Source of the DNA: Bin5 sp965242905
GTDB taxonomy: Bacteria > Chloroflexota > Anaerolineae > Caldilineales > Caldilineaceae
Length of the DNA: 64,000 bases
Reading direction: 5' to 3'
NCBI GenBank assembly: GCA_965242905.1
Contig: CBDETM010000002.1
Coordinates: 4,340,001 to 4,404,000 of the forward strand
Under the pieces are notes generated by a model. It was not told the origin of the DNA, did not search any database, and saw only the letters and a list, made by a program, of their open reading frames with translations. Position numbers and translations under genes: made by a program. Within the stretch, counting starts at the first letter, position 1, and the number at the start of each line of letters is the position of its first letter. Below are positions 24,803 to 33,340 of this stretch, piece by piece.

Positions 24803-24996
24803 TCCCCACCTCGCTTGCTGTAAATGTTTGCGTGAAAACTTTTCTTGCCTTGCCGCCTGTGCCTGACCTCCGACCCAAGCCGCTGAGCTTTCCAACCACA
24901 AACTAAGACGGCCGCTTCTGTTATTCTGTTCCCTCCTGATCGTTTGAACCGGTCGGACCTCCTGCAAACGAGCACGCTTTCCCCCACCAACAGTAA

Positions 24997-25017
24997 GGGC
25001 ACCCCTTGTGCGTGCCC
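24997..25017. repeat. Dispersed palindrome, copy R2
   Basis: GGGCAC and GTGCCC face each other around CCCTTGTGC. It matches R1 in core and loop but lacks the 45-base module. Confidence 0.6.
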
Positions 25018-25222
25018 TCATACTCTATACCAAAAAGGACTTCACCCTCGGCAGGTGCGATCTGCCCTGACGCCTGCCCTTCCGGATTCCACCCACCCCG
25101 CCAGAGGAAAACTTCTCCCAAGAGGTTTCAACTGTTCGCCTGTTTCCTGATCATTCGGGGCAGTCCTGCCAGTCCCGGTTCAGACTGCCTCCACCAACAA
25201 ATCTGGAACTCGACCCGGCAGA

Positions 25223-25686
25223 CGGGTGCATCCCAATGCTGGGGCAAACTTTCCTATACCTTGAGTCGCAACAGAGCCATGTCCCGACCGTCTGAAGCCC
25301 AGAGGCAGGAGATGCGCCGTCTCTGACCATTGACTACCGACCACTGCTTTTCTGGGCGGTCGGGCCTATTCGGCCCTCCCTTGTGCGGGGGCTCCGCCCC
25401 CGCAACGCCCCCTCTCCTACAACACGCCTCATCGACCGGGTGTCAATATTGGGGACGAGTGCCTAATCGAAAGTGTCCAGCCAGACCACGTCCCGCCAGT
25501 CGCATCAGATCCCCGTAGGTGCCGTCCCTGTGCCTACCCTGGTTCCCTCCACAACTGACGGATTCCACTGTACTGCCAGGCCAGGCGCCTGCACTGCGTC
25601 TCGCCCAAAGACGGCAAACAACTCCAGCCACCGCTGGCACTGATTCCCCGCCAGACTGTTCCCACCCCAAATCTGGGATGCACCCG
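25223..25686. mobile_element. MITE-like element A (non-autonomous)
   Basis: The 464-bp segment starts with CGGGTGCATCCCA and ends with its exact inverse TGGGATGCACCCG. The complementarity continues after a four-base gap (TGGGG/CCCCA). CAGA lies directly outside both ends. About 440 bp of the inside matches element B at 36.2 kb, including a GC-rich block with GGGGGCTCCGCCCCCG. No transposase is encoded. One minus-strand frame is partly conserved between A and B, but the changes do not favour synonymous sites. Confidence 0.75.
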
Positions 25687-25698
25687 CAGATGAGTCCG

Positions 25699-25727
25699 TT
25701 GTTGCCACAAAAGCTGTATGCTACAAT
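25699..25727 (+). promoter_or_regulatory. Possible promoter for the aminotransferase gene
   Basis: TTGTTG and TACAAT are 17 bases apart, just outside element A. The start codon is about 170 bases downstream. Confidence 0.35.
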
Positions 25728-25894
25728 CCCACGAGTGAAGGAGTGAATCTTCGAATCCTTACCTGTTGCTTGCCCCATCCTGTTCCCTGATCACACCTCG
25801 TCCTCTCTCGAAAGAAACGCCAGACAATGCCAACCTGCCGGTTTTGCAGTAGTCGACTATAAGCGCCGATGAAAGGCCACCATGGAGGTCTGAC

Positions 25895-27280
25895 GTGAAC
25901 ACCAAACCAAGCCAGGACGCCGCCAAAATGATCATCGATACCTTTCGCCAGCGCACGTCTGGATCCGGCGAGTGGAACACGCGCGCCGCAGAGTCTATGC
26001 CGGGCGGAGACACCAGGGCGGCCTCCTTCTACACGCCATATCCCGCCTACATGACGCGCGGTGAAGGCTGTTTTCTTTACGACTATGACGAAAACCAGTA
26101 CATCGACTTTCTCAACAACTACACCTCCCTGATCCACGGTCACGCCCATCCACCCACCGTCGGCGCAATCCAGGAACAGGCAGCCCGCGGCACCGTTCTC
26201 GGTTCCGCCGCCGAAGTAACTGTCGAACACGCCGAGATGCTCTGCAGCCGCATCCCCAGCTTTGACAGCGTTCGCTACTGCAACTCCGGTACGGAGGCGA
26301 CCCTCCTGGCGATGCGCGCGGCAAGGGCCTTCACCGGCAAAGACATCATCATCAAGATGGACGGCGGGTATCATGGCTCCCACGACTACGTGCAGGTAAA
26401 CATTCAGCCGGATTCCAGCGAAGAAGGGCGCCCCCGTCCTCGGCTCTCCAGCCGAGGCGTCCCTGAAGCAGCCCTGGAAGGAATGCTGGTGGCACCCTTC
26501 AATGACCTCGATGCACTACGTGACTTTCTGCAGGCCCGCAGCCACGAAATCGCCGCAATCATCCTGGAACCTGCTCTCGGGGCAGGTGGCGGCATAGAAC
26601 CCGAACCAGGGTACCTTCAAGGAGTCAGACAGCTGGCTGACAAATTCGACGTGCTCCTGATCTTTGACGAGATCATGACCTTTCGCCAGGATGTCGGCGG
26701 GTTTCAGGCTACAATCGGAGTGACGCCTGACCTCACCTCGGTCGCGAAGTTTATCGGCGGTGGCCTCCCACTCGCCGCCTTTGGCGGGCGCAAAGAGATT
26801 ATGGCTCCCTTCGACCCGACTCACCCCATGACCATCCCGCACAACGGCACATTCAACGGCAACAACATTACCATGGCCGCAGGCTTGGCAACCATGAAGG
26901 AGTTCGGTGCCGAACAGGTGGAGAGAATCAACGAGTTGGGCCAGCGGCTGAAAAATGGACTAAACTCCGCATTTCAAACCGCCGGTGTGGGAATCCGTGC
27001 CGTTGGCTCAGGCTCCATCATCCGCATCCTCTGGAGCCGCGAAATGCTAACCAACGCACGCGATGCCGTAGCCGCCCAGGAAAAGGCCCTAGACCTGCCC
27101 AAACTGCTGCATCTGGAGATGATGAACCGCGGCATCTTTAGCGCGCCCAGGTGTCAGTACGCCATCTCCACCCCGATGTCGGAAAAGGAAATCGATGTAG
27201 CCGTCGACGTGATGAGCCGGAGCCTTGAGGTCGTCAAGCCCTACGTGCAAGAGCAAACGCCTCACCTGGCTCTGGACTGA
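25895..27280 (+). CDS. Class III PLP aminotransferase, glutamate-1-semialdehyde aminomutase-like
   Basis: The 461-residue protein starts at a GTG with GGAGG six bases upstream. It has the GSA-aminomutase-like layout: PGGDTR near the N-terminus, FLNNYTSLIHGHAHP, YCNSGTEATLLAMRAAR for phosphate binding, LIFDEIMTFR, and the PLP lysine in SVAKFIGGGLP (Lys285). It transfers or shifts an amino group on a small substrate. No other tetrapyrrole gene is nearby, so I do not call it hemL. A sulfatase follows 112 bases later, which suggests catabolism of an amino- or sulfo-compound rather than heme synthesis. Confidence 0.85.
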   Translation: MNTKPSQDAAKMIIDTFRQRTSGSGEWNTRAAESMPGGDTRAASFYTPYPAYMTRGEGCFLYDYDENQYIDFLNNYTSLIHGHAHPPTVGAIQEQAARGTVLGSAAEVTVEHAEMLCSRIPSFDSVRYCNSGTEATLLAMRAARAFTGKDIIIKMDGGYHGSHDYVQVNIQPDSSEEGRPRPRLSSRGVPEAALEGMLVAPFNDLDALRDFLQARSHEIAAIILEPALGAGGGIEPEPGYLQGVRQLADKFDVLLIFDEIMTFRQDVGGFQATIGVTPDLTSVAKFIGGGLPLAAFGGRKEIMAPFDPTHPMTIPHNGTFNGNNITMAAGLATMKEFGAEQVERINELGQRLKNGLNSAFQTAGVGIRAVGSGSIIRILWSREMLTNARDAVAAQEKALDLPKLLHLEMMNRGIFSAPRCQYAISTPMSEKEIDVAVDVMSRSLEVVKPYVQEQTPHLALD

Positions 27281-27392
27281 GGCAGTACCTCCTGAACGGT
27301 GACCGTACCAACCAGGCGCAAAGTCCAGGCCTGCAAATCGCCCCGTTAACTCGGTTTCCTTCGCGGAACAATCCCGCTATATGGAGATTCAG

Positions 27393-29021
27393 ATGACTGA
27401 TGCCACCACGACGCGCCCGAACTTTGTCCTCATTCTCGTGGACGACATGGGCTTCTCCGATATAGGCTGCTATGGTGCGGAGATCCGGACACCTAATCTG
27501 GACAGCCTGGCCCACGGCGGGATGCGGTTCTCCCAGATGTATAACTATGCCCGTTGCTGCCCCACCCGCGCCTGCATGCTTACCGGCGCCTATCCACATC
27601 AGGCCGGCATCGGCCACATGATGGAGAATTCCGGTTCGCCCGCATACCAGGGATACCTGCGCGAAGATGTTGTGACCATCGCAGAAGCGCTCAAAACCGG
27701 CGGCTACCGCACATTCATGTCCGGAAAGTGGCACGTCGGCGGCGCCTACGACCCTACCCGGCCGCAAACCTGGCGGCCCGGCGAAGAGGGGCATCCGACG
27801 CCTCGTCAAAGAGGATTCGACCGTTACTACGGTACACTGGACGGCGCCGGCAGCTTCTTCTCGCCATATTCATTGATGGAAGACGATTCCTTCGTCCCGG
27901 CCGGGGAGGAGTTGGGGAGCCAGGGAAAAGGGCAGGAAGACCAGTCCGTCGCATCCGACTCCTACTACTACACCGATGCCATCAGCGAGCAGGCCGCGAA
28001 GATGATCGGAGAGGCCGCCCAAACCGACGATCCTTTCTTCCTCTACGTAGCCTACACGGCCCCCCACTGGCCACTCCACGCATTGCCGGAAGATATTGCC
28101 AAGTACGAAGGAATCTATCGCAAAGGAGGATGGGACGCGCTGCGCACCGCGCGGCACGAGGAGCTCAAAGGAATGGGGCTGCTGGACAGCCGTTGGGATA
28201 TCTCGCCCCGCGACGAATCCGCGCCCCCTTGGGAGGACGCCTGCAATCGCGACTGGGAAGACATGCGCATGGCAGTCTACGCTGCGCAGATAGACCGCAT
28301 GGATCAGGGAATCGGACGAATCCTGGACGCGTTAAGGGATTCGCAGTTCGACGACAACACGCTCGTCCTCTTCCTGTCCGATAACGGCGGCTGCGCTGAA
28401 TTCCTCGCCGAAAACGGCTGGGTTGATCGGTACAGCGACTGGACACCCGATGGCAGACCGATGCGTGTAGGCAACGACCCCGGCATTCGTCCCGGAGGTC
28501 CCCACACATTCATGAGCTACGATCTCCCGTGGGCCAACGCTTCCAATGCCCCATTCCGCCTCTATAAGCATTGGGTTCACGAGGGCGGCATCTCCACGCC
28601 CCTCATCGCCTACTGGCCCTCAGAAATTCAACCCAATCAGATCGTGCACGAGGCCTGTCACATCATCGACATTCTGCCGACTTTCCTTGACGCCGCCGGC
28701 ATTCCCCACCCTGCCGAGTACAACGGGCAGCCCCTACAGCCCCTGGAAGGGGAGAGCTTCCTGCCGTTGCTGAGAGGCGGCAAATGGAGCCGGCAAAACC
28801 ACATCTTCTGGGAACACGAAGGAAACCGCGCCGTCCGCTTGGGGCCGTGGAAGCTGGTCAGCAAACACGGGGACAGTTGGGAACTATACGACATGCAGGA
28901 GGATCGGACCGAGCTAAACGATCTGAGCGACAGGAATCGGCCCAAGGTTGAGGAGTTCGCCGGCCTGTATCGCGACTGGGCCGAACGCGTGGGCGTGCTA
29001 CCATGGCCTCTCAGGGGCTGA
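27393..29021 (+). CDS. Type I (formylglycine) sulfatase, arylsulfatase-like
   Basis: I start it at the ATG at 27393, which has GGAG six bases upstream. Another ATG at 27381 adds four residues. The 542-residue protein has the metal-binding LVDDMGFSDIGCYG and the sulfatase signature CCPTRACMLTG. The first Cys (Cys55) is the residue converted to formylglycine. Later GKWHVGG and SDNGG match the alkaline-phosphatase-like fold. It removes sulfate from aryl or carbohydrate esters. I see no clear signal peptide, so it may act inside the cell on imported substrates. It needs a formylglycine-generating enzyme, which is not in this window. Confidence 0.92.
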   Translation: MTDATTTRPNFVLILVDDMGFSDIGCYGAEIRTPNLDSLAHGGMRFSQMYNYARCCPTRACMLTGAYPHQAGIGHMMENSGSPAYQGYLREDVVTIAEALKTGGYRTFMSGKWHVGGAYDPTRPQTWRPGEEGHPTPRQRGFDRYYGTLDGAGSFFSPYSLMEDDSFVPAGEELGSQGKGQEDQSVASDSYYYTDAISEQAAKMIGEAAQTDDPFFLYVAYTAPHWPLHALPEDIAKYEGIYRKGGWDALRTARHEELKGMGLLDSRWDISPRDESAPPWEDACNRDWEDMRMAVYAAQIDRMDQGIGRILDALRDSQFDDNTLVLFLSDNGGCAEFLAENGWVDRYSDWTPDGRPMRVGNDPGIRPGGPHTFMSYDLPWANASNAPFRLYKHWVHEGGISTPLIAYWPSEIQPNQIVHEACHIIDILPTFLDAAGIPHPAEYNGQPLQPLEGESFLPLLRGGKWSRQNHIFWEHEGNRAVRLGPWKLVSKHGDSWELYDMQEDRTELNDLSDRNRPKVEEFAGLYRDWAERVGVLPWPLRG

Positions 29022-29058
29022 AGCTGGTGCCCTGCATGAGCAGTCCATGTGAGAAGGT

Positions 29059-29808
29059 TCAGGAAGCGGCCAGGTGAATCTGTGTACCGTCCCTCCACTG
29101 CATGTCATAGAAGCAACGGTCCGCAGGAGTGTTGTCCCGAATCCACGACGCAAGCGACCTGTCACTGATCCTGCCCCAGATGGTGAGAGTGTAATCGGTC
29201 TCTGCCAAAATCTCCTCCACTCTCGGCCAGGCTTCCCGCAGATAACCGGCAAAAAAGCACAAAGTGACCTCCGCGTCGACGTCCTCCAGAAACTCAAGCA
29301 TCGCGTCGAGCATCGCCCCCGTATAGCCTGGATCGCCTTCTTCCACAGTCCAGCCGAGCGAAAGGAAGGCCTGGGGCAAGAGACTACTGCATAGGCTTAC
29401 AAATTCATCTGGTCTGAACAGTGCCTCGTCTCCGCCCGGGCCGGCCAGAATATCGGCATTTGCGCAAAGCGGTATCTTGCCGGCAGCCTTTTCCTCTGCG
29501 TAGGTAAGACAGGGGACAACCGCTTCCGGCGACTTGAAGTCAAGTTTCGCGCCCTTCCCCGCGGCAACAATCAAGTCCAGCCACCTCTCAAAGCGCAGAT
29601 CGCTCTCCACGACCGGCGGATGCGCCATGATGATCTCACCGCCAACCAGGGAAATATCCCCTTCAATGAACTGTACATTCGGATCGGACAGCGCACCCAA
29701 CAGGGCCTGCGATCCGTTGGCGCCGTGAATCCAGCCAACGTCTCCCGGCCGTCTGACGCCCAGCGCCTCCAATATCGGCAGCCACCGGGCTGCCAGCGCT
29801 TTGGCCAT
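29059..29808 (-). CDS. FAM151/menorin-like (DUF2181) protein
   Basis: The 249-residue protein opens with an AGGAGG-preceded ATG and has the FAM151 features in order: GWIHGANGSQAL, IEGDISL, IIMAHPP, SDLRFERWLDLI and KLDFKSPEAV. This family, best known from animal menorin (FAM151), is related to GDPD-type TIM barrels with acidic metal ligands. Its reaction is not known. No signal peptide is visible. It is the last gene of a minus-strand group with signal peptidase I, a small CxxC protein and a YbjN-like protein, with a 31-base gap to the last. It ends convergently with the sulfatase. Confidence 0.75.
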   Translation of the reverse strand: MAKALAARWLPILEALGVRRPGDVGWIHGANGSQALLGALSDPNVQFIEGDISLVGGEIIMAHPPVVESDLRFERWLDLIVAAGKGAKLDFKSPEAVVPCLTYAEEKAAGKIPLCANADILAGPGGDEALFRPDEFVSLCSSLLPQAFLSLGWTVEEGDPGYTGAMLDAMLEFLEDVDAEVTLCFFAGYLREAWPRVEEILAETDYTLTIWGRISDRSLASWIRDNTPADRCFYDMQWRDGTQIHLAAS

Positions 29809-29839
29809 TGTGACCTCCTATTTCAGGTGAGCTCTTGGG

Positions 29840-30250
29840 CTAGGGGAACGACATTTCAAAGCCGGGGTCCGTCGCGGTTCTGCCGAGCGGGGCAGCCAGT
29901 TCCCTTGTATAGTGGATTAGGGCATCCATCGTCGCCGCAAAGAGGGTGAAGGAAAGATCTGCTTTGGGCAAGTCGGCTAAAAGAGATACGTCGCCGTCGC
30001 CATCCGTGGCGAACCGGACCAGGCGTACCGACTGATTCAGGGTCAGCAACAGAGACGACAACTTCTCTCTGCACTCCGGCGCCGGAACCGGAGTGAGAGG
30101 GGTGACGGCAAAGTGCACCCATTCCTCCCCCGAGGCCACATAGAGGTCAAACTCTTCGTCCTGTTCGTCTGCAAACGTGCTGCGCCAGATTCCGGCCTCG
30201 ATCGTCTCGAATCCCCACTCGTATCGGTCAAACAGCGCTGGAATGTCCAC
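29840..30250 (-). CDS. YbjN-like / type III chaperone-fold small protein
   Basis: The 136-residue acidic protein starts at a GTG; no ATG fits. It shows the pattern of YbjN and secretion-chaperone-like proteins, with alternating strands and a C-terminal helix. An example is WVHFAVTPLTPVP followed by a helix LSSLLLTLNQS and strands VRLVRFATDGDGDVSLLADLP. The assignment rests on overall look, not on a signature motif. Such proteins bind partner proteins. It lies between a small CxxC protein and the FAM151-like protein with short gaps (46 and 31 bases), so the three are probably co-transcribed. Confidence 0.55.
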   Translation of the reverse strand: MDIPALFDRYEWGFETIEAGIWRSTFADEQDEEFDLYVASGEEWVHFAVTPLTPVPAPECREKLSSLLLTLNQSVRLVRFATDGDGDVSLLADLPKADLSFTLFAATMDALIHYTRELAAPLGRTATDPGFEMSFP

Positions 30251-30296
30251 GGGTTGCTAATTCATCGACAGCCGCACGCCTGGGTCCGCTTCGCTC

Positions 30297-30575
30297 TTAC
30301 CCTCGCACGCGAGTTCCCAGATGACGCAAGCGGGAGCGTGGATGATCGATTGCGAGCGAAACTTCCTCAGCAGTGAGTCCGGTTGCTGCCTCTAGATCCA
30401 TCATTGTGCGAAAGGAGCTATCGCTCAGGTTCAACAAACACTCTCGTTCAAATTCGCTCAACTTGTGGCCGACGAGTGTCGCCTCAGGATTTTCAAGAAG
30501 CTTGCTCCGACAATCCATGCACATCCATGTATGACCGATCAGAATTAGGAAATCTCTTACCCTGACGTTTGTCAT
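30297..30575 (-). CDS. Small CxxC protein with Os1348/NHLP-like region
   Basis: The 92-residue protein has a good start: GGAG eight bases before the ATG at 30575. A CMDC motif follows HTW near residue 18. The next stretch (CRSKLLENPEATLVGHKLSEFERECLLNL) resembles the short R-x-x-LL-x-[DN]P-x-x-L...L[ST]-x-x-E pattern seen in Os1348-type and nitrile-hydratase-like leader domains. No peptide-modifying enzymes are near, so a natural-product precursor role is unlikely. It may bind a metal through CxxC. Function unknown. Confidence 0.55.
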   Translation of the reverse strand: MTNVRVRDFLILIGHTWMCMDCRSKLLENPEATLVGHKLSEFERECLLNLSDSSFRTMMDLEAATGLTAEEVSLAIDHPRSRLRHLGTRVRG

Positions 30576-30709
30576 GCGATTTCTCCCGGTTCGTCCTCAG
30601 ATCTTCCTGTCTTCTGCTGCCCTAGCAGTACTGTTACTCCACCTGACCAACCGGGCATCGCCGCGCATAGCGAAGCTGATCTACGCTCTTCGCCTAAAGT
30701 CCGAATCGC

Positions 30710-31522
30710 CTATGGTGCTAGTTCCAATACCGGCTCTAGTTCAATGGCCGGGTGCTCAACCACACCAGCTCTGTCAACCGGCCAAATGGCTAACCACGCT
30801 TTGCCGATGACAAACTCCTGCGACAGTTGGCCCCACGTGCGCGTATCAGACGACGCCGGGCGGTTGTCACCTAGCACATACAGGAATCCTGGTGCAACGG
30901 TCTGCGCCGCAATGTTCCTCGCAATAGGTACCTGATCGTACGGCTCTTCTACTGTCACGCCATTGACCAGGAGGACACCGTCTCGAAACTCTACCGTGTC
31001 GCCAGGCAGCCCGATAACCCGCTTTATGTAGTCCTGTGATGGGTTGTTGGGGTAATGGAAGACAATGACATCTCCCCGCCGGTACTCTCCCAATCGGTAG
31101 GCCAGTTTGTTTACAAGCAGATACTGGCCGTGTTGGAAGTTCGGCTCCATCGACTGGCCTTCGATCCGGTAGTTCTGCACAAGGCTGCGGATTACAAGGA
31201 AAATGAGGATCGCAAGAACCACAGTCTCCAACGTCTCCCGCAGCAGAGACTTCAGCCCCGGATCATCGTCGTCGCGCCGTTCTTCATCAAGCGAAACATG
31301 CCCGCCATCTTCCGACATGACGCCGCCGGTTGGGACTGCGGCCGCCACTCCATTGGCGCCTCGAATTGGCGTTTCATGTACCCGTTCCATCGTAGGCCGG
31401 GACGGCAGATGTTTCACAGACGATAGGTCACTCTCAGACGCATGAGACGCGACGCGGTCACTCAAGGCCGAATTCTCGGATTCGGTCTGCGGCGCGTTCG
31501 GGATTCTCTTATCGTGGCGCAA
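30710..31522 (-). CDS. lepB: Signal peptidase I
   Basis: The 270-residue protein contains a membrane helix (about 100-115) followed by the S26 boxes. The catalytic Ser124 is in GQSMEPN, the catalytic Lys167 in YIKRVIGLPGD, and a late GDNRPASSDTR is box E. It removes signal peptides from exported proteins on the outer face of the membrane. The first 90 residues are acidic, low in hydrophobics and probably disordered, longer than usual. The start is a TTG; internal ATGs at 31390 and 31318 are possible alternatives, so the N-terminus is uncertain. Confidence 0.92.
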   Translation of the reverse strand: MRHDKRIPNAPQTESENSALSDRVASHASESDLSSVKHLPSRPTMERVHETPIRGANGVAAAVPTGGVMSEDGGHVSLDEERRDDDDPGLKSLLRETLETVVLAILIFLVIRSLVQNYRIEGQSMEPNFQHGQYLLVNKLAYRLGEYRRGDVIVFHYPNNPSQDYIKRVIGLPGDTVEFRDGVLLVNGVTVEEPYDQVPIARNIAAQTVAPGFLYVLGDNRPASSDTRTWGQLSQEFVIGKAWLAIWPVDRAGVVEHPAIELEPVLELAP

Positions 31523-31550
31523 TGGCTTGGGTCCAGTTTCGTGGCGTAAA

Positions 31551-31568
31551 CGCCCTCTTCAAAGGGCG
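31551..31568 (-). promoter_or_regulatory. Leader hairpin before lepB
   Basis: CGCCCT and AGGGCG form a perfect 6-bp stem around CTTCAA in the predicted lepB leader, between the -10 box and the start codon. Confidence 0.35.
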
Positions 31569-31581
31569 AAAGTTTAGGTAA

Positions 31582-31611
31582 ATTATATCACCCGACTATG
31601 ACGGCAGACAA
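31582..31611 (-). promoter_or_regulatory. Promoter for lepB
   Basis: On the minus strand TTGTCT (31611-31606) and TATAAT (31587-31582) are 18 bases apart. It lies about 60 bases before the assigned start codon. Confidence 0.45.
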
Positions 31612-31798
31612 TCGGGACGTGAAGAGCGCAAAGTCATCTTCTTCGAGATCGGGCCCCGATCTGAGCTGAACATACCGTGCCTGCACTGATTCGGAGCAGC
31701 GCAGACCCTTATTCTCCTGAAGTCTCCGGGTTCTGGCTCGACGCAATCCTTACCAATTTCGCCGGGATATTCAAGGCTTATCCTTTCGCAACGGTCCG

Positions 31799-31830
31799 TT
31801 ATCCCAAACGAATAACCCAATTATCCCAAA
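31799..31830. promoter_or_regulatory. Operator-like array of three CCCAA repeats
   Basis: TTATCCCAAA occurs at 31799-31808 and 31821-31830, exactly 22 bases apart, with a related AATAACCCAA between them (31811-31820). Spacing near one or two helix turns is typical of cooperative binding sites. It lies downstream of the AlbA-type gene and about 190 bases upstream of the lepB -10 box. Confidence 0.4.
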
Positions 31831-31882
31831 TTGAGCCGTCTTCTTAGGGCGGGCTCTGTCACCGGAGATGGCTCGGCGGCTA

Positions 31883-33322
31883 CTACCTGAGAATATATCG
31901 GGTCCCCCGTTTGTCGCCGATCTTTAGGAGTAGCTTCTTGTCCACCAGGTCCACCAGGTCAAGGCGTAAGGTCTCCGCCCCAACATGCGTGCACAGCTGC
32001 CGGTAATCCCGGTTGCTTATGCTCCCGTTCGCCTGCACAAACTGCATAGCCTTCAGTTGGCGCTCGTTCATGTGCTGTTCCCACTCGGGGATGATCTTCT
32101 CCAGGTCTTTGCGGTTCTGCAAAGTTACCGAGAATCGATGGCTCTTCGCATCGAACAGCGGGGGTGGATGGCCTGCCGCCACCATGTCCTCGATCATTCG
32201 GTCAACGCCAAGGCCCAGCTCCTCGATATAGCCCCACTGGTAAAGTCCGTTGACGAGACGAGGGTTGCGGCTGTAATGTTCCTCAACGATGTTTTCAATC
32301 GTGATGTACGCCGGCAGGCCGCCAGGGCTGATGATCTCGAGGCTGTCCGGGCGCATGTGAATCTCAACGCTGCTTCCTCGCAGGCGATAGTCTCGGTGGC
32401 ATACGGCGTTGACCAAGGCTTCACGCACGGCAAACGGGGGATACTCCGTCTGATCCTCCCGCTGCAGCCCCTTAACCACGGCCTTCTTGCCCATCTCTTC
32501 CCAGATGACTCGCCAGCCGCGCTCGACGATTCGTGCAATCGGGCCCGTGATCTCCTCCCGCCGGCCATAGCCGAATGAACCGGCCTCGCTTGCCAGGTAC
32601 ACTGATGCTTCACTGCCGGCTGACTTCGCTAGCCTCGCTCTCTCGTCCGTTCTGAATGCTGCCGGGCTATCGTCAAACTTAACAAATACCGCCCGGCTGT
32701 GGGGCAGAAACAACTGGGGCTCCTTACCGAACAGGAGCATCCCGCTCACCGTTGGGTTCCCGTCACTGTCTATGGCGCCAATCTGCTGCAACAGCCTGTT
32801 CTTGGGCAAAAGGGCGCCGTGCGGGTTCCGCTGCTGCCTCCGTTCGAGATACTCTTCGATTACGTCCTCGTCCAGGTCCTCCCTCGCCGAACCGGGCAAC
32901 ACATCGGTCTCAAACTCCCCCATCACCCGGTTCCCCACCAGCAGCTCCAATTCCAACGGACTGAGCGGTCGGTTCTCACTTCCCCGGCGAACCAGGGCAC
33001 GTCCGTCAGAGAGAATGTGCAGCTCGCTGCTGCGGTCCACCCGCAACATGATGACAGGTCCGGACTGCGTCTCCTCCTCCTGCCATTCAGTCCGCATAGG
33101 CGGGCGGCAAAGGGCCAGGGCCGCCCGTAACGCACCCTCCACATCGTCCCCTACCAGTTGATCTCCTCGACTGCCGTTGGCGTCAACCCCCAATACGACA
33201 GTACCGCCTTCACCATTGGCGAAGGCGACGAGCGTCTCTGCGAGTGAGTCGGGATTGAGTCTGGGCAAAAAGGCGTGTCGTGGCCCAGGCTCGCCCTGTA
33301 TCAGCGAGCGAAGGTCGGACAT
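31883..33322 (-). CDS. AlbA-2/Schlafen-type ATP-binding regulator (RecG C-terminal-like)
   Basis: The 479-residue protein has an N-terminal AlbA_2 (divergent AAA-4) domain with LVAFANGEGGTVVLGVDANG. A later ATP-binding region, REALVNAVCHRDYRLRGSSVEI and ISPGGLP, is the HATPase_c_4 type. The last part (GYIEELGLGVDRMIEDM, then a winged-helix-like tail) is typical of this family. Such proteins are putative transcriptional regulators or nucleic-acid enzymes, and some lie in defence islands, but none is seen here. The start is 18 bases after gyrA, with GGGAG nine bases before the ATG, so it is probably co-transcribed with gyrA. Confidence 0.85.
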   Translation of the reverse strand: MSDLRSLIQGEPGPRHAFLPRLNPDSLAETLVAFANGEGGTVVLGVDANGSRGDQLVGDDVEGALRAALALCRPPMRTEWQEEETQSGPVIMLRVDRSSELHILSDGRALVRRGSENRPLSPLELELLVGNRVMGEFETDVLPGSAREDLDEDVIEEYLERRQQRNPHGALLPKNRLLQQIGAIDSDGNPTVSGMLLFGKEPQLFLPHSRAVFVKFDDSPAAFRTDERARLAKSAGSEASVYLASEAGSFGYGRREEITGPIARIVERGWRVIWEEMGKKAVVKGLQREDQTEYPPFAVREALVNAVCHRDYRLRGSSVEIHMRPDSLEIISPGGLPAYITIENIVEEHYSRNPRLVNGLYQWGYIEELGLGVDRMIEDMVAAGHPPPLFDAKSHRFSVTLQNRKDLEKIIPEWEQHMNERQLKAMQFVQANGSISNRDYRQLCTHVGAETLRLDLVDLVDKKLLLKIGDKRGTRYILR

Positions 33323-33340
33323 TGATACATGCTCCCTTGT

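Larger units (their letters stand above)
24803..25894. other. 1.1-kb intergenic stretch with repeats
   Basis: No supported gene. It holds palindrome copy R2 near 24997, the MITE-like element A (25223-25686) and a weak promoter-like pair TTGTTG/TACAAT (25699-25727, 17-base gap) ahead of the aminotransferase. The remaining DNA (about 25020-25220) shows nothing I recognise. Confidence 0.6.
31523..31882. other. 360-bp gap between lepB and the AlbA-type gene
   Basis: No gene. It holds the lepB leader hairpin, a promoter and the CCCAA array listed separately. Nothing else is recognised. Confidence 0.6.

Noticed and set aside
25895..27280. Calling the aminotransferase hemL
   Set aside because: It is longer than usual HemL and lies next to a sulfatase with no tetrapyrrole genes; motifs are shared by many class III enzymes.
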